Shown piece by piece: positions 21,264-32,269 of a stretch of 64,000 nucleotides of DNA. Source of the DNA: Gnetum montanum (Eukaryota > Streptophyta > Gnetopsida > Gnetales > Gnetaceae). The notes beneath the pieces are model-generated. The model was not told where the DNA came from, did no database searches, and worked only from the letters and a program-made list of their open reading frames with translations. Position 1 is the stretch's first letter. Every line of letters begins with the position of its first letter. Both the position numbers and the translations under genes were made by a program. Location: assembly GCA_015680685.1 (NCBI GenBank), contig MNCI01015910.1:186940-250939 (forward strand), given 5' to 3'.

Positions 21264-22111
21264 TGTAATCACATCCAGATCAATTTTTAATAAGGTCATT
21301 TAACAAGATTTAATTATCTTATACCTTACTCATTGCCTTTAATGAATTTTGAATTCTTGCTTAGTGTGATTTAGAGTTTGAGATTTTTATGGAAATGCCC
21401 CTAAAATTTTTAATGTTGGGCCCAATTTGATTAGGTGACTCTAATAATAATTTTCATAATTTGGGTGAGGAAATAAAATTAGTTTAGCATAAGTTTTTAT
21501 CATTTCTTAAGATCACTTACCCCTATGACATCCTTCAGGTAATAGCAAATTTTGAAAAAGCTATGTACAAATTGGAGCATACCCCTCCCCCATGACTTAG
21601 TTAAATACTCCAAGTTTAAGCAGGTTCAATTGGTAGGAGAATTGGAGCGTTAACGAGTGAGATATTGATGGTTAAATAGTAGGTGTGCAAAGCATGAAAA
21701 ATCATGGAAGAAAATTGCAGCAACTCTTGTCGCATAAATAGTTGAGAATGATGTTGACGCATGCAGGGGGGGTCCATATATATAGGTTTTATGGATGCGA
21801 TATTGTGTACATGCTAGTGCAGACCTAATATCGTGTTAGACCCAATATTGTGTACTCGATATCGCATCCTATGTAGAATAGGGTACTTAGTAAAATTAAT
21901 GAATTTTTAAGTTTTTATGGCCAAAAATGAAGGATTTAAGGTAGATTTAAAAGATTTGGGGTAATGTTAAGTGGACATTAAGGAACCAAAAGTGTAATAG
22001 AGTGGAATTATACAATGAAGTTCTTGAATAGGGTGAGGAAAAAGGACATGTATTGGTGCACAGGAACATTTGGGTTGAAATGATGATAAAGGAAAGAATA
22101 AATTCAGCAAT
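21264..22111 (-). other. Non-coding part of element B, left of the element C insertion
   Basis: AT-rich, with sequence shared with element A (8910-9140), such as GAACATTTG near the insertion point. Around 21795-21870 it holds isolated GATATTG / ATATCGTGT / CGATATCGCATCC repeats like those of the LTR promoters, though it lies inside the element. No gene. Confidence 0.55.
22107..22111. other. Target site duplication of element C (left), GCAAT
   Basis: Exact match to 40547-40551. Confidence 0.9.
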
Positions 22112-22908
22112 TGATGGGACGCGATATCGCGTCGTCCCTCACAATATTGCATACGCGATATCATGGTTCACCGCCAGTTCTATAAATAAGAGGTGGCTCT
22201 TCCTTGTTTCTGAATCTAGGCCTAGACCATAGCAAAACTGTGGTAGTTTTACCTCTCCAGAGATATAATAATTTCCATGTGCCTGTAGTAGGAGCTCCAA
22301 AGTGAACGGATCTTTATTCGAGCAAATATTGTACTTGAACACAAGTTTGTGTACGGAAATAAAGACGAACTTCTTGGATAAAGCTTGCAGTGCATGGAAT
22401 AAGCTAGATAGGAATTTACTTATTGTTATTTATTATTTATCATTTAAATGCTTTATTAGTTAATTAAATCTCTTTCAACCCTTCTCCCATAGTTAAGTGC
22501 ATTTAGTACGACCGCTTTGAGCACGTGCATTACGCTTGGTGATCCCAGTAATAAATAGCATTTGGTAACCAAGGTTACATTGGTTCAGGGTGTGAATGGT
22601 AAGTGGGAATGGATGCTGATGCTAGGTTAATTAAGGCTTAGTTAGTTAGTTAAAGTTAGTTAATTAGTCTCTTCACCCTTCACCTCATTAGCATAGGAGA
22701 TAAAACAAAAAAGATATAAAAATAATATACCTCAGACTTACTTAACCATACAACTGTGACAAATACAAGTAAGTCTAGGAAGACAATGAATGATTAACCT
22801 TAAGTGTTCCATGAGGCATGTAGGCACTTAGTCTGCAGAGTTCAACCGGATTGTGCATGTAACCCTCTATTCGTATGGTTGAGTGTAGGGGTACCTCACC
22901 ACTCATCA
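22112..22908 (+). repeat. 5' LTR of element C
   Basis: 797 bp, TGATGGG...CTCATCA. Only 69 bases precede the TATA box (22181). They contain two GCGATATCGC-type palindromes and one CAATATTGCAT variant. Compared with the 3' LTR this region is about 65 bases shorter. The rest matches at roughly nine in ten. Confidence 0.93.
22181..22188 (+). promoter_or_regulatory. TATA box of the element C 5' LTR
   Basis: TATAAATA in the context CCAGTTCTATAAATAAGAGG, repeated exactly in the 3' LTR at 39818. Transcription would start about 30 bases downstream. Confidence 0.8.
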
Positions 22909-22909
22909 T

Positions 22910-22927
22910 TGGCGCCGTTGCCGGGGA
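22910..22927 (+). other. Primer binding site of element C, tRNA-Asp
   Basis: TGGCGCCGTTGCCGGGGA, a perfect 18-base complement of the 3' end of plant tRNA-Asp(GUC) including CCA. It starts one base after the LTR. It is the best preserved primer site in the window. Confidence 0.93.
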
Positions 22928-23054
22928 CTAAGTTGTTTGTGCGCTAAGTAGAACATAGGAAATCATCCACATCATTGGGAAGCTTAAACAAACCCTTAGG
23001 GTTAATCAGAAGAAAATTTGAAGAACGGTTAATCAACACACTGATAAAATAACA

Positions 23055-25049
23055 ATGTCTTCTTCTTCTCATAAAAGAACTTCACCACCTAGGGATCACA
23101 CAAGAGACAGTTGGCGGCAGCAAACACATAACCAAAAACTGCTAGTTCCTCAACAATATCGGCTGGTATATACTCATCACAATGAGTATATACCTAATTT
23201 TACCTTTATCCTCCATCAGGATGAACAATTGCGTTGGAGAGACTTGCAAGGTAACATAGTGTTACCTCTAGATCGGGTAGTCCCTAACATGCTTCTTCAT
23301 GCTCTTGCACAAATAGGCATGACAGAATTATATGCTAAATACATTGTGGAAGATTATGACATAAGGGATTACCATCCCATAGTAGCGCAACATCTAAGGG
23401 AATTGAGGTAGGAGAGCCACCATACATTGTTGAAGGGCAAAGGGGTCCCGCACGTCCTAAGAAAAATTGGAGATGGTGAACCAATTATAACAGGTTCTCC
23501 ATCAAATGATGTTCCCCCTCCTAACAATAGTGAGGAGGTTGGGTATCAGAACCTACACTCCACAATACACAACCCTGGTTCTGATCCCCATGAGCACCAA
23601 GTATTCATCGAGGGAACAAAAATACATGACAAGGATGGGCATTTTGATCGTCATCACGATCGAGGCCATAGCCAAAGAAGAGAAGGTAAGAAACATAATC
23701 ATGGCAATGGTTCCCCTTCTTCTTTCCCTTCATCACATCATTCACCCTCTCCTTCCACATCAAGACGTAGTCACAAAGAGCACAACGATGAGGATAAGGG
23801 TAAGGAAAATGAGAGACCTTGATGAGAGAGTCAAGGGAGAGGACGAGGGCACTTTAGGGAATCAAGGCATGGTAGAAGGGAAAGTAGGGAATCACGTAGG
23901 CATCATAGACGTCATGAGAGAGATGATCATGACAAACCCCTACTTGCCACCCGAAGTATGTTAGATATTACAAAGGCAGCGAGGATACCTACAAGGCATC
24001 AAAAGGACAGTCAGATCAAGAGACTAGACATGAACAATATCCCCCGCTTTGAGGGGGGATACAATGTTGATCTATAGAATCACTTATAGGCATTCCATAA
24101 TGCCTATGCCTTGAAGAATATCAAAAAATAGTGGCAAAAATTAAATTTTTTCCCTAGGACACTCATAAAAGAAGCAAAGAGTTGGTATCGGTCCTTAGAG
24201 CCAGAAACCATTAGGAGATGGAGTACGATGTTAGAGTTGTTCAATGATAAATACCAAACATACTCTAGAGTGTCCAACTTGCATAAGCAGATCCAAGGAT
24301 GGAAGAAGGGTAATCATGAACCCTTGGATGCTACCATGGGCCGATATTATGCATTGCTACATCGTTGCTCGGGCCATGGTTATGCACAATGGGATCAACT
24401 CCGTGACCTCGTAGATGGGCTAAGACATGAAACTAGGAGAACCCTTGGGACATATGCCCAAGGGAGATTATCTAAACTTAGATTCCATAAAATTCATCGA
24501 TTTTTGGAGCAAGTAGCTAAAGAAGAAGGGGAGCTATGGAAAAGAGAAAGCACGGAAGAATATAACCGTGATCCTTCCCTCCGAAAGAAGGGAGTAAGAT
24601 TCTGCGATGAAGAGGATGAGTCACCACTCGAAGAGTTGGTGAATAGAAAAACCTTGCTGCTTCAAAAGCTAACAATGGAAGTATCAGCTAAGGTAAATGA
24701 AATATGGAGCTCCTTAGATAGTAAAATTAAAACTGTCCTAAAAATCATAAAGGAGTCTAAGGAGGAACGAAGTAGTAACCATGGTAAGAAAAAACGGAGA
24801 GATTCATGCCATGCACGTGACAAGGGTAAGGGAAAAATGACTATCATCGATGAGGTTGTGGGATCAGACACAGACAATGACAGTGGATGTGAGATCTACC
24901 AATATGACCATCCTAAGGGATGTTGCCCAATAATCTCACATCTAGAAGAGTCTGGGTGTATGCACTCAACCCAAGACTTAACAGAAGGCAAGCACCCTGA
25001 AGGTTGCCTTATCCCCAAGGTAACCCAAGACAGTTCCACCAACCATTAA
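23055..25049 (+). pseudogene. gag of element C
   Basis: One continuous frame of about 665 codons from ATG 23055 to the natural-looking end at 25049, with about six internal stops (23409, 23820, 23823 and three near 24075-24130). Each is explained by CAG to TAG or CGA to TGA. Order: a variable N-terminal part with THHNEYIPNFTFILHQDEQ; an Arg/His/Ser-rich stretch; the gag core, with NNIPRFEGGYNVDL, FFPRTLIKEAKSWYRSL, LELFNDKYQTYSRVSNL and YAQGRLSKLRFHKI; then a charged, coiled-coil-like part (VNEIWSSLDSK). A Cys-containing end follows, without a clear CCHC knuckle. It is homologous to gag in elements A, B and G. It forms the particle that packages the RNA. Confidence 0.9.
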
Positions 25050-26200
25050 CATATTATCCAAGTGGAAATCCATCACAACCTATCAGGAAACATTAGTAGT
25101 GGCAATACCCACAGTCATGGGGGATGCCACCGCCAAGACAACAATACCCTTACCAGCAACTAGACCCATATGGATACTACATGCAGAAGCCGATTTTTCC
25201 AAGTGACTCTATGGGTCATGCAACCCCATGATGTCACTACCCAATTCGGGAATATTTTCAGACTCCCTCTCCTTGAAGGGACACTCCACATGTATACCAT
25301 CCTCCAAATCCATTTGCACCTCTCACGTCGGTAGCTCCACCACCAATCGCTCCAACAATGCCAAGGGTATTTCCCACTCAATTGCAACAATCCAATGTCA
25401 CGAGGGCTTCCAATCCTCAATTCTCAGTTGGTCTTGACAATCTTATGCCAAAAATACCTTTCTTCAGAACCAACAATCCAACTAAGCCCTCACCCTCACA
25501 AGCGGTTGAACATCTAAACACCTCTATACCAAATAAGGTTTTAGGACCCCCTTCAAACCAAAAATTACACCCAGTGAATACGGCTATGTTAACACATACT
25601 GTTACCGATTAGATTAAGGTAGGTAACCTTTCCAAAAAATTCTCTGATCTTGGAAGTCCCCTAATTTATCTCCAAGTCGCTGGGAATGAACCTCATAAGG
25701 CTCTTCTTGACTTGGGTTCCAGAGTCAACTTAATCTCACAAGAATTGTATAAAACCTAGAACCTGCCTCCACTCAAGAAGAGAAATATTCTCTTAGAGCT
25801 GGCCAACCAGTCCATCACTATTCTTTTAGGATAGGTTGAGGACATTGTTACCACCGTGGGTGGTTGGTCATACCCAGCTAATTTCCTGGTGATCCAAATA
25901 AACAATGACAAAGGGGACTTCTTGACAATAATGGTAAGGGCATGGCTGAGTACAATAGATGCACGCCTAGGAATCTGCAATCTTTCCCTAGAAATATCCA
26001 AGAAAAATACTTTTGGAAAGATTAAGAAGAAGAAAGTTCCATGCATCACATATAGTGACACAAGGTGTCATTGTGTGCAGAAATCATGGGTGATGCGAAG
26101 TTTAACATTGCGTGCATGCAATCGGTTTGCACAAGACATTGACATACAAAAGTGCCTATATGTAGTAGCCACACGACAAGAAAAAACCCAGTGGCTAATG
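25050..26200 (+). pseudogene. Proline/glutamine-rich linker and aspartic protease of element C
   Basis: Downstream of gag a Pro/Gln-rich stretch (25060-25610) leads to a retroviral-type protease. The catalytic motif is LLDLGSRVNLIS (near 25705-25740), with the active Asp kept (DLG). It is followed by GGWSYPANFLVIQ and RAWLSTIDARLG. Athila proteases have the closely similar DLGASINLM. The frame carries several stops (for example 25757, 25833). The protease would cut the polyprotein during particle maturation. Confidence 0.8.
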
Positions 26201-26433
26201 GCTAATTAAGAGAGAAACTTGATAACATGCATGGAACTATCTGAGGGGATAACTAGTGCTTACATTGAAGGCACGGACACACTAGATCAAGTTCGTTGTC
26301 AACTTCCAGCATTTAACTTCGAAAACATTAACTGGGGAAAGTTAGAGATTCTTGAGAAATTTAGACACGAGCCCCTAGATGTAAAATCACTGCCCACCGG
26401 TTTGGAATACATGACCCTTGAAAACTGAAGATC

Positions 26434-26996
26434 GGTAATTATCAACGCAAAACTTGTCCCCAAGCAAGAAGAAAGCCTATTGAAAGTAATAAATAAATGG
26501 TCAAAAGCCTTTTCCTGGTTGTATCCTGAGTTAACCAGAATAGACCCTCAGATATGCCAGCATAGGATTTACACGGACCCCTCCATGAAACCTCAAAAAT
26601 AACCACAGAGGCGATTGAACCCGAAGTTGAAACAAGTAGTAAAAGAAGAGATAGAGCAGCTCCTTGAGGCTAGGTTCATGTATCCCATTGCTGATAGTGA
26701 ATGGATTAGTCCTCTAGTAATTGTGCCTAAGAAGGGAGGCAAATGGAGGGTATGTATAGATTTTAGGCTACTAAACATGGCAACATTGAAAGATCATTTT
26801 CCGTTGCCGTTCGTCGACCAAGTCTTGGACACTATAGCGGGGCATCGCTATTATAGTTTTCTGGATGGGTATAGTGGATATAATCAAATACAAATAGCAC
26901 TAGAAGATTAAGCCAAAACAACATTCACTAGTCCCTAGGGAACGTTCGCATATAAGCAAATGTCATTTGGCTTGTGCAATGCCCCCGCCACGTTCC
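26434..26996 (+). pseudogene. Reverse transcriptase of element C, N-terminal half
   Basis: This is the RT up to the point where element D is inserted. Visible in order: EEIEQLLEARFMYPI, SPLVIVPKKGGKWRVCIDFR, DHFPLPFVDQVLDTIAG, YSFLDGYSGYNQI and FGLCNAPATF. These are the fingers and palm blocks A to C before the catalytic box. Stops at 26426, 26600, 26910 and 26938 break the frame. The codon for the residue after ATF is split by the GTTCC target duplication. The frame continues at 35465. Confidence 0.88.
26992..26996. other. Target site duplication of element D (left), GTTCC
   Basis: Exact match to 35460-35464. Confidence 0.9.
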
Positions 26997-28003
26997 TGTT
27001 GGCACATTTGACCATTTCATGGAATAGCAAAAGTAAATATTGGAAAAAGACAATGGTAGAGAATATGATTAAAATATGAATGATATTAATTTTGTTACAA
27101 TTCCATTGTTTGTGTATACAAGACAAAACAAATATTCAAATGAAAAATATGATGGTTGTCATCTTATTGATATGCATAATCCTAGAGGTCTCATTTGGAT
27201 TGATGTGGATGAACCTATAGTAAAAAAAAAAAATAAACAAAAGGAAAAAAGAAAAGAAATGCAAAATCTAGCATCATTTCTCTGTGAAAGCTTCCCAGAA
27301 CATTGATTTCTTGGCAGATGAGATTTTGCGAGTCATAGAAAATAGGGATATGAGAACAAAGGGATAAGTTCTCTCAAAGAAACTAGAACTGTTAAATTAG
27401 GACAAAAAGAAAGGAGGAGAACTCGTTCATGTTTGAGAAAGAGCACCATTTGCAACGCTTCTGGTCGAAAGTTGGCAGCATCATTGTGGTGCCAATTTTC
27501 CAGGAAAGCTCCAACATCATACCATAGTTGGGCAAGGTGGAGGCTAGCTGCATTCATATGCAGTCCCAAATGCTTTTTATTTCGTAGACCATGGATGCTC
27601 ACTGGTACCTCTATGTTCAACAAGGGACGAAAAGGATTGGATTTGATTATAGGAATAAGCTTGTGGAGCAGACTGTGGAGAGTGGAAGAGTATACTATAT
27701 TCCTAAGGACGTGAAATTCTATGTCATCAATAGAGAAATCAATCACGATTTGCGCATCATCAGCTTCCCCTACGATGAGAATCCATCCTCGAGGGTGAAA
27801 AGGCAGCACCAGACATTCTTTGTTGATAGAGGACGATACCCCCAGAGTATATTCTCGATATTTAGAAGGGAAATTGCTAAATTGCTGGGCATTTCAAAGA
27901 GGGAGGCACACATGTATTTTGGAAGACATAGATGGATGAAAGCAATGGGGAGAGCCACGATTCAGTATGACCGTGGAGCTCGTCAAACCACCACCACCAC
28001 CAA
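26997..28003 (+). repeat. Truncated 5' LTR of element D
   Basis: Matches 31858-32860 of the 3' LTR at about nine in ten by eye. It stops in a run of CCACCACCACCA, after which the pol sequence begins. It contains the first cupin part of the vicilin fragment. Confidence 0.9.
27425..27995 (+). pseudogene. Vicilin-like (7S globulin) fragment, cupin 1, in the 5' LTR of element D
   Basis: The frame reads FEKEHHLQRFWSKVGSIIVV, then (after two stops) MDAHWYLYVQQGTKRIGF, VYYIPKDVKFYVINREINHD, LRIISF, and QTFFVDRGRYPQSIFSIFR with LLGISKREAHMYFG. This is the order of the first cupin of vicilins: NPYVFE-HF start, HH/DAD strand, PAGT-FYVINRD-LRII, then FFxxGGRxPQSYLSxFSR and the LFG end. Vicilins are seed-storage globulins of the protein bodies. 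This copy lies in the sense orientation within the LTR. It has no introns across this part and ends at the truncation point, so it carries only about half of the protein. Confidence 0.85.
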
Positions 28004-28015
28004 TTATTAGATAGG

Positions 28016-30723
28016 ATGTCAAAGATGTTGAATGTTACAAAGGAAAGAGATTCGAGTTTCAAGAAAAACTTGTTAACATGTCTAAGAAATAATTTGGACA
28101 ATTTTGCTTGGTCTTATGATGATCTTAAAGCTTTTAGACTAGATGTGATGACACATAAAATTCCTTTAATAGAAGGTTGTAAAATAGTCAAGCAAAAACA
28201 AAGGAAATTCAATCCATCATTTGAACCAGCTATGGAAATTGAAATCAAGAAGCTGTTGCAAGCATGAATCATATATCTAGTACGATATTCAACATGGCTT
28301 GCTAATCTTGTTCCAGTGAGAAAGAAAAATGGTGATATAAGGTTTTGTGTAGACTTTAGAAATCTGAATAATGCCTCAAAAAAGGATAAGTATCCACTTC
28401 CAAGAATTGATGAGATGTTGATTAAAGTCTTAGGTTGTCAAGTATATTCTTTCTTAGATGGTTTCTCATGTTATAATCAAATCGTGATAGATAAAAATGA
28501 TAGATACAAAACAACATTTATCACTAAATGGGGAACTTTCACTTACCAAAGAATGCCATTTGGATTGTTAAACGCTGGAGCTACTTTCCAAAGAGCAATG
28601 GATTTAGCATTTAAGGATTTATTAGGCAAATTCATGGTGGTTTATTTGGATGATATTACGATATTCTCAAAGAAAAAAGAAGATCATATTAATCATCTCT
28701 AGCAAATTTTTGACAGATGTCGTGAGTTTGGTATTTCACTAAATCCTAAGAAGTGCATCTTCGAGGTTAAGTTCGGAAGCCTATTAGGCCATGTGATATG
28801 TCAATAAGGAATTGCCATAGACAATTCCCGAATCTAAGCAGTACAGAATATTGAGCATCCCACAAGTAAGAAATCTCTTAGATCTTTCTTTGGGAAGATA
28901 AACTTTGTGAAAAAGTTCATTCCTGGGTTTACTGAAATTACCAAGCCTTTGATGCATATGCTAAAAGAGGATGTCCAAGTAGAGAAAACACCAGAATTAG
29001 AGATAGCTTTATTAGAAATTAAAAATGCTATACAAGAGGCTCCATATTTGGTAAATCCTAGGCTAAAAGAAGAGTTTTGGTTATATTCTTTTACTTCGAA
29101 TGATTCTATCGCTGCCGTTTTAACACAAAAAGATGATGAAGGTCAAGATGAACTAATTGGATTTTTTGGGTATCAGTTAAAAGGTTCAGAATTAAATTAT
29201 TCAGACTTAGAGAAACAAGATTTTGCAATCATCAAAGCACTTCAACATTTTAAATATTATTTGGAAAGTTCATTAGTCCACATTATGCTAATTGAACTTG
29301 CAGTTAAGCGATTCCTAGCCCAAAATGAGATTGGATTAAAAGAAGGAAAATGGCTTATAAAGTTGCAAAGTTTTAGATTTTCATTGGAAATATGAAAAAT
29401 AATTAAGGGAATGGGTTTAGCTAAGTTAATGACTAGAGAAAGTGAAGTATGTACACTTGACACCCATGAAGAGAATTGGTATGATGAAATTCTCAAATTT
29501 CTTAATACAAGGAAAATCCCAAATAATTTAACTGCAAGTCAAAAGAGAGCTTTCTTCAAAAAAGCATGAAGATTTGTTGTTAAAGATGGTATATTATATA
29601 GAAAGGATTTTCGAGGGTTTTATTGGAATGTGTTCATAATGACCAAATTAGTTTCATTTTGGAACAATTTCATGATCATTTGAATTTATTTTATGAATCC
29701 CCTAAGTCAACTATGCAACATATACTTCGATATGGATATTACTGGCCTTCCATGTATTAAGAAATTAGTTTAAAGATTCAAAAATGCTATAAATGTCAAA
29801 TTCATGGGCCCAAAATTAGAAAGGCTAGAGCCCCTTTAAAGCCAGTAGTTGCAGATAGACCATTTCAGCAATGGGGTTTGGATTTTATTGGCACAATTAC
29901 TCCTTCAAGAGCTAGACTCAAGTTTATTCTCATGGCTACTGATTATTTCACTAAATGTTCTGAAGCAAAGGCTCTAAGAGGAAGTTCAGCATCAGATGTG
30001 ATTAAGTTTCTAGAATACCACATTCTAAGTAGAGTTGGTCTACCCGAAGTGTTAGTGTCAGACAATGGACCCACTTTCAAATTTGAAGAGTTTATCAAGT
30101 GGGCATCAGAAAAATCTATTTTCTTATTTTCCTCATCAAACTATTATCCTCAAGGAAATGGCCTAGAAGAATCCACCAATAAAGAGCTTATCGCTTATAT
30201 CAAGAAATCGATGGATGGAAATCTAGGAAATTGGATCAATTATCTACAATCCGCGTTATGGTTAGATCGAATTAGATTCAAGAGAGCTATTGGGACATCA
30301 CCGTATAACTTAGTTTATGGTTTGCCAGCTAGAATTACAAATAAGATTGTAAGCTCAGCTTTTGAATTCGTACAAAGATATAGTGAAAAAACTGATAGAG
30401 ATAGAAGTTTCATGACTCTGCTTATTAAAAGAGAGGCTGAAGTAGATAAAGCAAGGGATAATTTGTTACAAAATACCTCTCAAGTTAAAAGATGTTTTGA
30501 TAGGAAAGCTTTGAAAAGAACTTTCAAGATAGAGGACCTTGTCATATTATGGAATATGAAGAAACCTAACAAATTTACACCGACATAGATTAGTCCCTTT
30601 CAAATTACAAAACAATTGTCAGAGGATACTTACAAATTATCAACTTTGGATGGCATGGAATTGCAACTTCCATATAATGTTTTGCATATAAAACATTATT
30701 TTGGACAATTGCATATAGCTTGA
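28016..30723 (+). pseudogene. pol of element D (RT, RNase H, integrase)
   Basis: One frame of about 900 codons with about ten stops. RT: FAWSYDDLKAF linker, VDFRNLNNA, YSFLDGFSCYNQI and catalytic YLDD (28650). RNase H: EEFWLYSFTSNDSIAAVLTQ (the first catalytic Asp appears replaced) and DLEKQDFAIIKALQHFKYYL. Integrase: a zinc-binding part with H-H and CYKCQIHG, then the DDE core GLDFIGTI, VLVSDNGPTF and GLEESTNKEL (29875-30190). The C-terminal domain ends FGQLHIA with a normal stop at 30723. Protease and gag are missing upstream. Typical of the Tat lineage. Enzymes for DNA synthesis and integration, now inactive. Confidence 0.9.
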
Positions 30724-31174
30724 AGATATCCTTACACAAAGTAATATATGTACATACTATTAGATATAATATTACTAATATTACTAGGAATATAGTATTA
30801 ATTATTATGTTTAATTATGCTATTGATATAATTAGATAAGTAGATAGTATTTTATAATAGTAAATATATTTAGGATAAATTTATTTAAATTAGAAAATAG
30901 TTTTCCTTCAAGTGATCAAAGTGGAAGCCTACAAGTGAAACAAGTGGAATCCCACAAGTGTGACAAGTGGAGAAGATGACTCATCAACCACTTAGTGAGG
31001 ATTGTGACAAGTGGTTAGAATGCTGAAAAAGAGGAAAAATTGGTTAAAGACTCTTAGGGGGAATTTTAAATTTCTAGCACCTATAAAAAGAGGATTGGGT
31101 TGGCTAGGATTTCATCATATTTCAATTCAAGTTGAGTAGGGAAAGTAAGACCAAGTTAATTTTGAAAGAGGGAG
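30724..31174 (+). promoter_or_regulatory. AT-rich spacer with CAAGTG repeats and a TATA box
   Basis: After pol come about 180 AT-rich bases, then seven CAAGTGG-like words (30908-31015). Next is CACCTATAAAAAGAGG (TATA at 31081-31090), about 90 bases before the ATG of the next frame. This looks like a complete small promoter inside the element, separate from the LTR promoter. Function is inferred from layout. Confidence 0.45.
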
Positions 31175-31552
31175 ATGGAGTTTGGGAGAACAATGAAAAA
31201 GCCTTTTATTCCATATGTGATGGGATGTTACCCTGAACAGGTCTTAAAGGCTTACTTGAAAGCTAGATCATGTGGAGCACCGAAAGAGTGTCCTTTCATA
31301 GCTTGGTTGTTTGATGAATTTTCATTCCTCACAAGAGATTTAGAGATAGAGTTAAATGTTTGGGGGCAATATCAAGATTGCACCCAAGAAGAGAAGAAGG
31401 GAGAAGAGCAACCAACCAATGAAGAGTCATGGGCATGGGAAGAAGCATTTGTATCTCAAGAGGAAGATGAAGGACCCAATGAAGAAGAACAGAAGAGTTC
31501 ATCTGAAAAAGAAAATAAGAAGACTGCTGAAGAAAAAGTTCTAGTAGATTAA
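31175..31552 (+). CDS. Uninterrupted small acidic ORF downstream of pol in element D
   Basis: 125 codons without a stop, unlike pol next to it. The first half is hydrophobic and basic (KKPFIPYVMGCYPEQVLKAY, CPFIAWLFDEFSFL). The second half is very acidic (EEEDEGPNEEEQKSSSEKEN). The frame is preceded by a TATA-like site at 31081 and lies between pol and the polypurine tract, where some Tat elements carry accessory ORFs. I do not recognise the protein. It could be an accessory ORF, a captured host fragment, or chance. Confidence 0.5.
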   Translation: MEFGRTMKKPFIPYVMGCYPEQVLKAYLKARSCGAPKECPFIAWLFDEFSFLTRDLEIELNVWGQYQDCTQEEKKGEEQPTNEESWAWEEAFVSQEEDEGPNEEEQKSSSEKENKKTAEEKVLVD

Positions 31553-31844
31553 GTTGAGAGCTTCACCCACGTCAGAAATTGCCTATGAGAAAGTTAGAGA
31601 GATGAGGATTCCTACTAGAGTAACCCTCACAATTCTGTTTCCATCCCAAGAATAGTACATGAATGAAGGACTTTCTAATGTATAGTTTGTTATTTTTTTT
31701 AGGAATGAGGTTTTTATACCATCAAACCTTATGTTTGATGGGAATTTTCTTCCAAAAAGATTTCTGTTCAGCTGTAAAAATTCAATGAAAGTTTCAATAT
31801 GTTTTAGTTTTAAAATGGGGCTGCATAAATTTATTTAAGCTTTT
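31553..31844 (+). other. 3' non-coding part of element D
   Basis: Between the small ORF and the polypurine tract. No coding signal, T-rich near 31690. Confidence 0.5.
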
Positions 31845-31857
31845 AAGGGGGTAGAAA
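31845..31857 (+). other. Polypurine tract of element D
   Basis: AAGGGGGTAGAAA directly before TGTTGGCACATTT, which starts the 3' LTR. Confidence 0.85.
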
Positions 31858-32269
31858 TGTTGGCACATTTTTCCAATTCATGGAACAGCAAAAGTAAATA
31901 TTGGAAAAAGGAAATGGTAGAGAACATGATTAAAATATGAATGATATTAATTCTGTTACACTTCCATCATTTGTGTATACAAGACAAAACAAATATTCAA
32001 ATGAAAAATACGATGGTTGTCATCTTATTGATATGCATAATCATGGAGGTCTCATTTGGATTGATGTGGATGAACCTATAGTAAAAAAAAAACAAGCAAA
32101 CAAAAGGACAAAAGAAAAGGAAAGCAAAATACAACATCATTTCTTTGTGAAAGCTTTCCAAAACATTGATTTCTCGGCAAATGAGATTTTGCAAGTCATA
32201 GAAAACAGGGATATGAGAAAAAAGGGATAAGTTCTCTAAAAGAAAATAGAAGTATTAAATTAGGATAAA

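Noticed and set aside
24662-24877. 71-codon minus-strand frame opposite gag
   Set aside because: Shadow of the gag frame on the plus strand.
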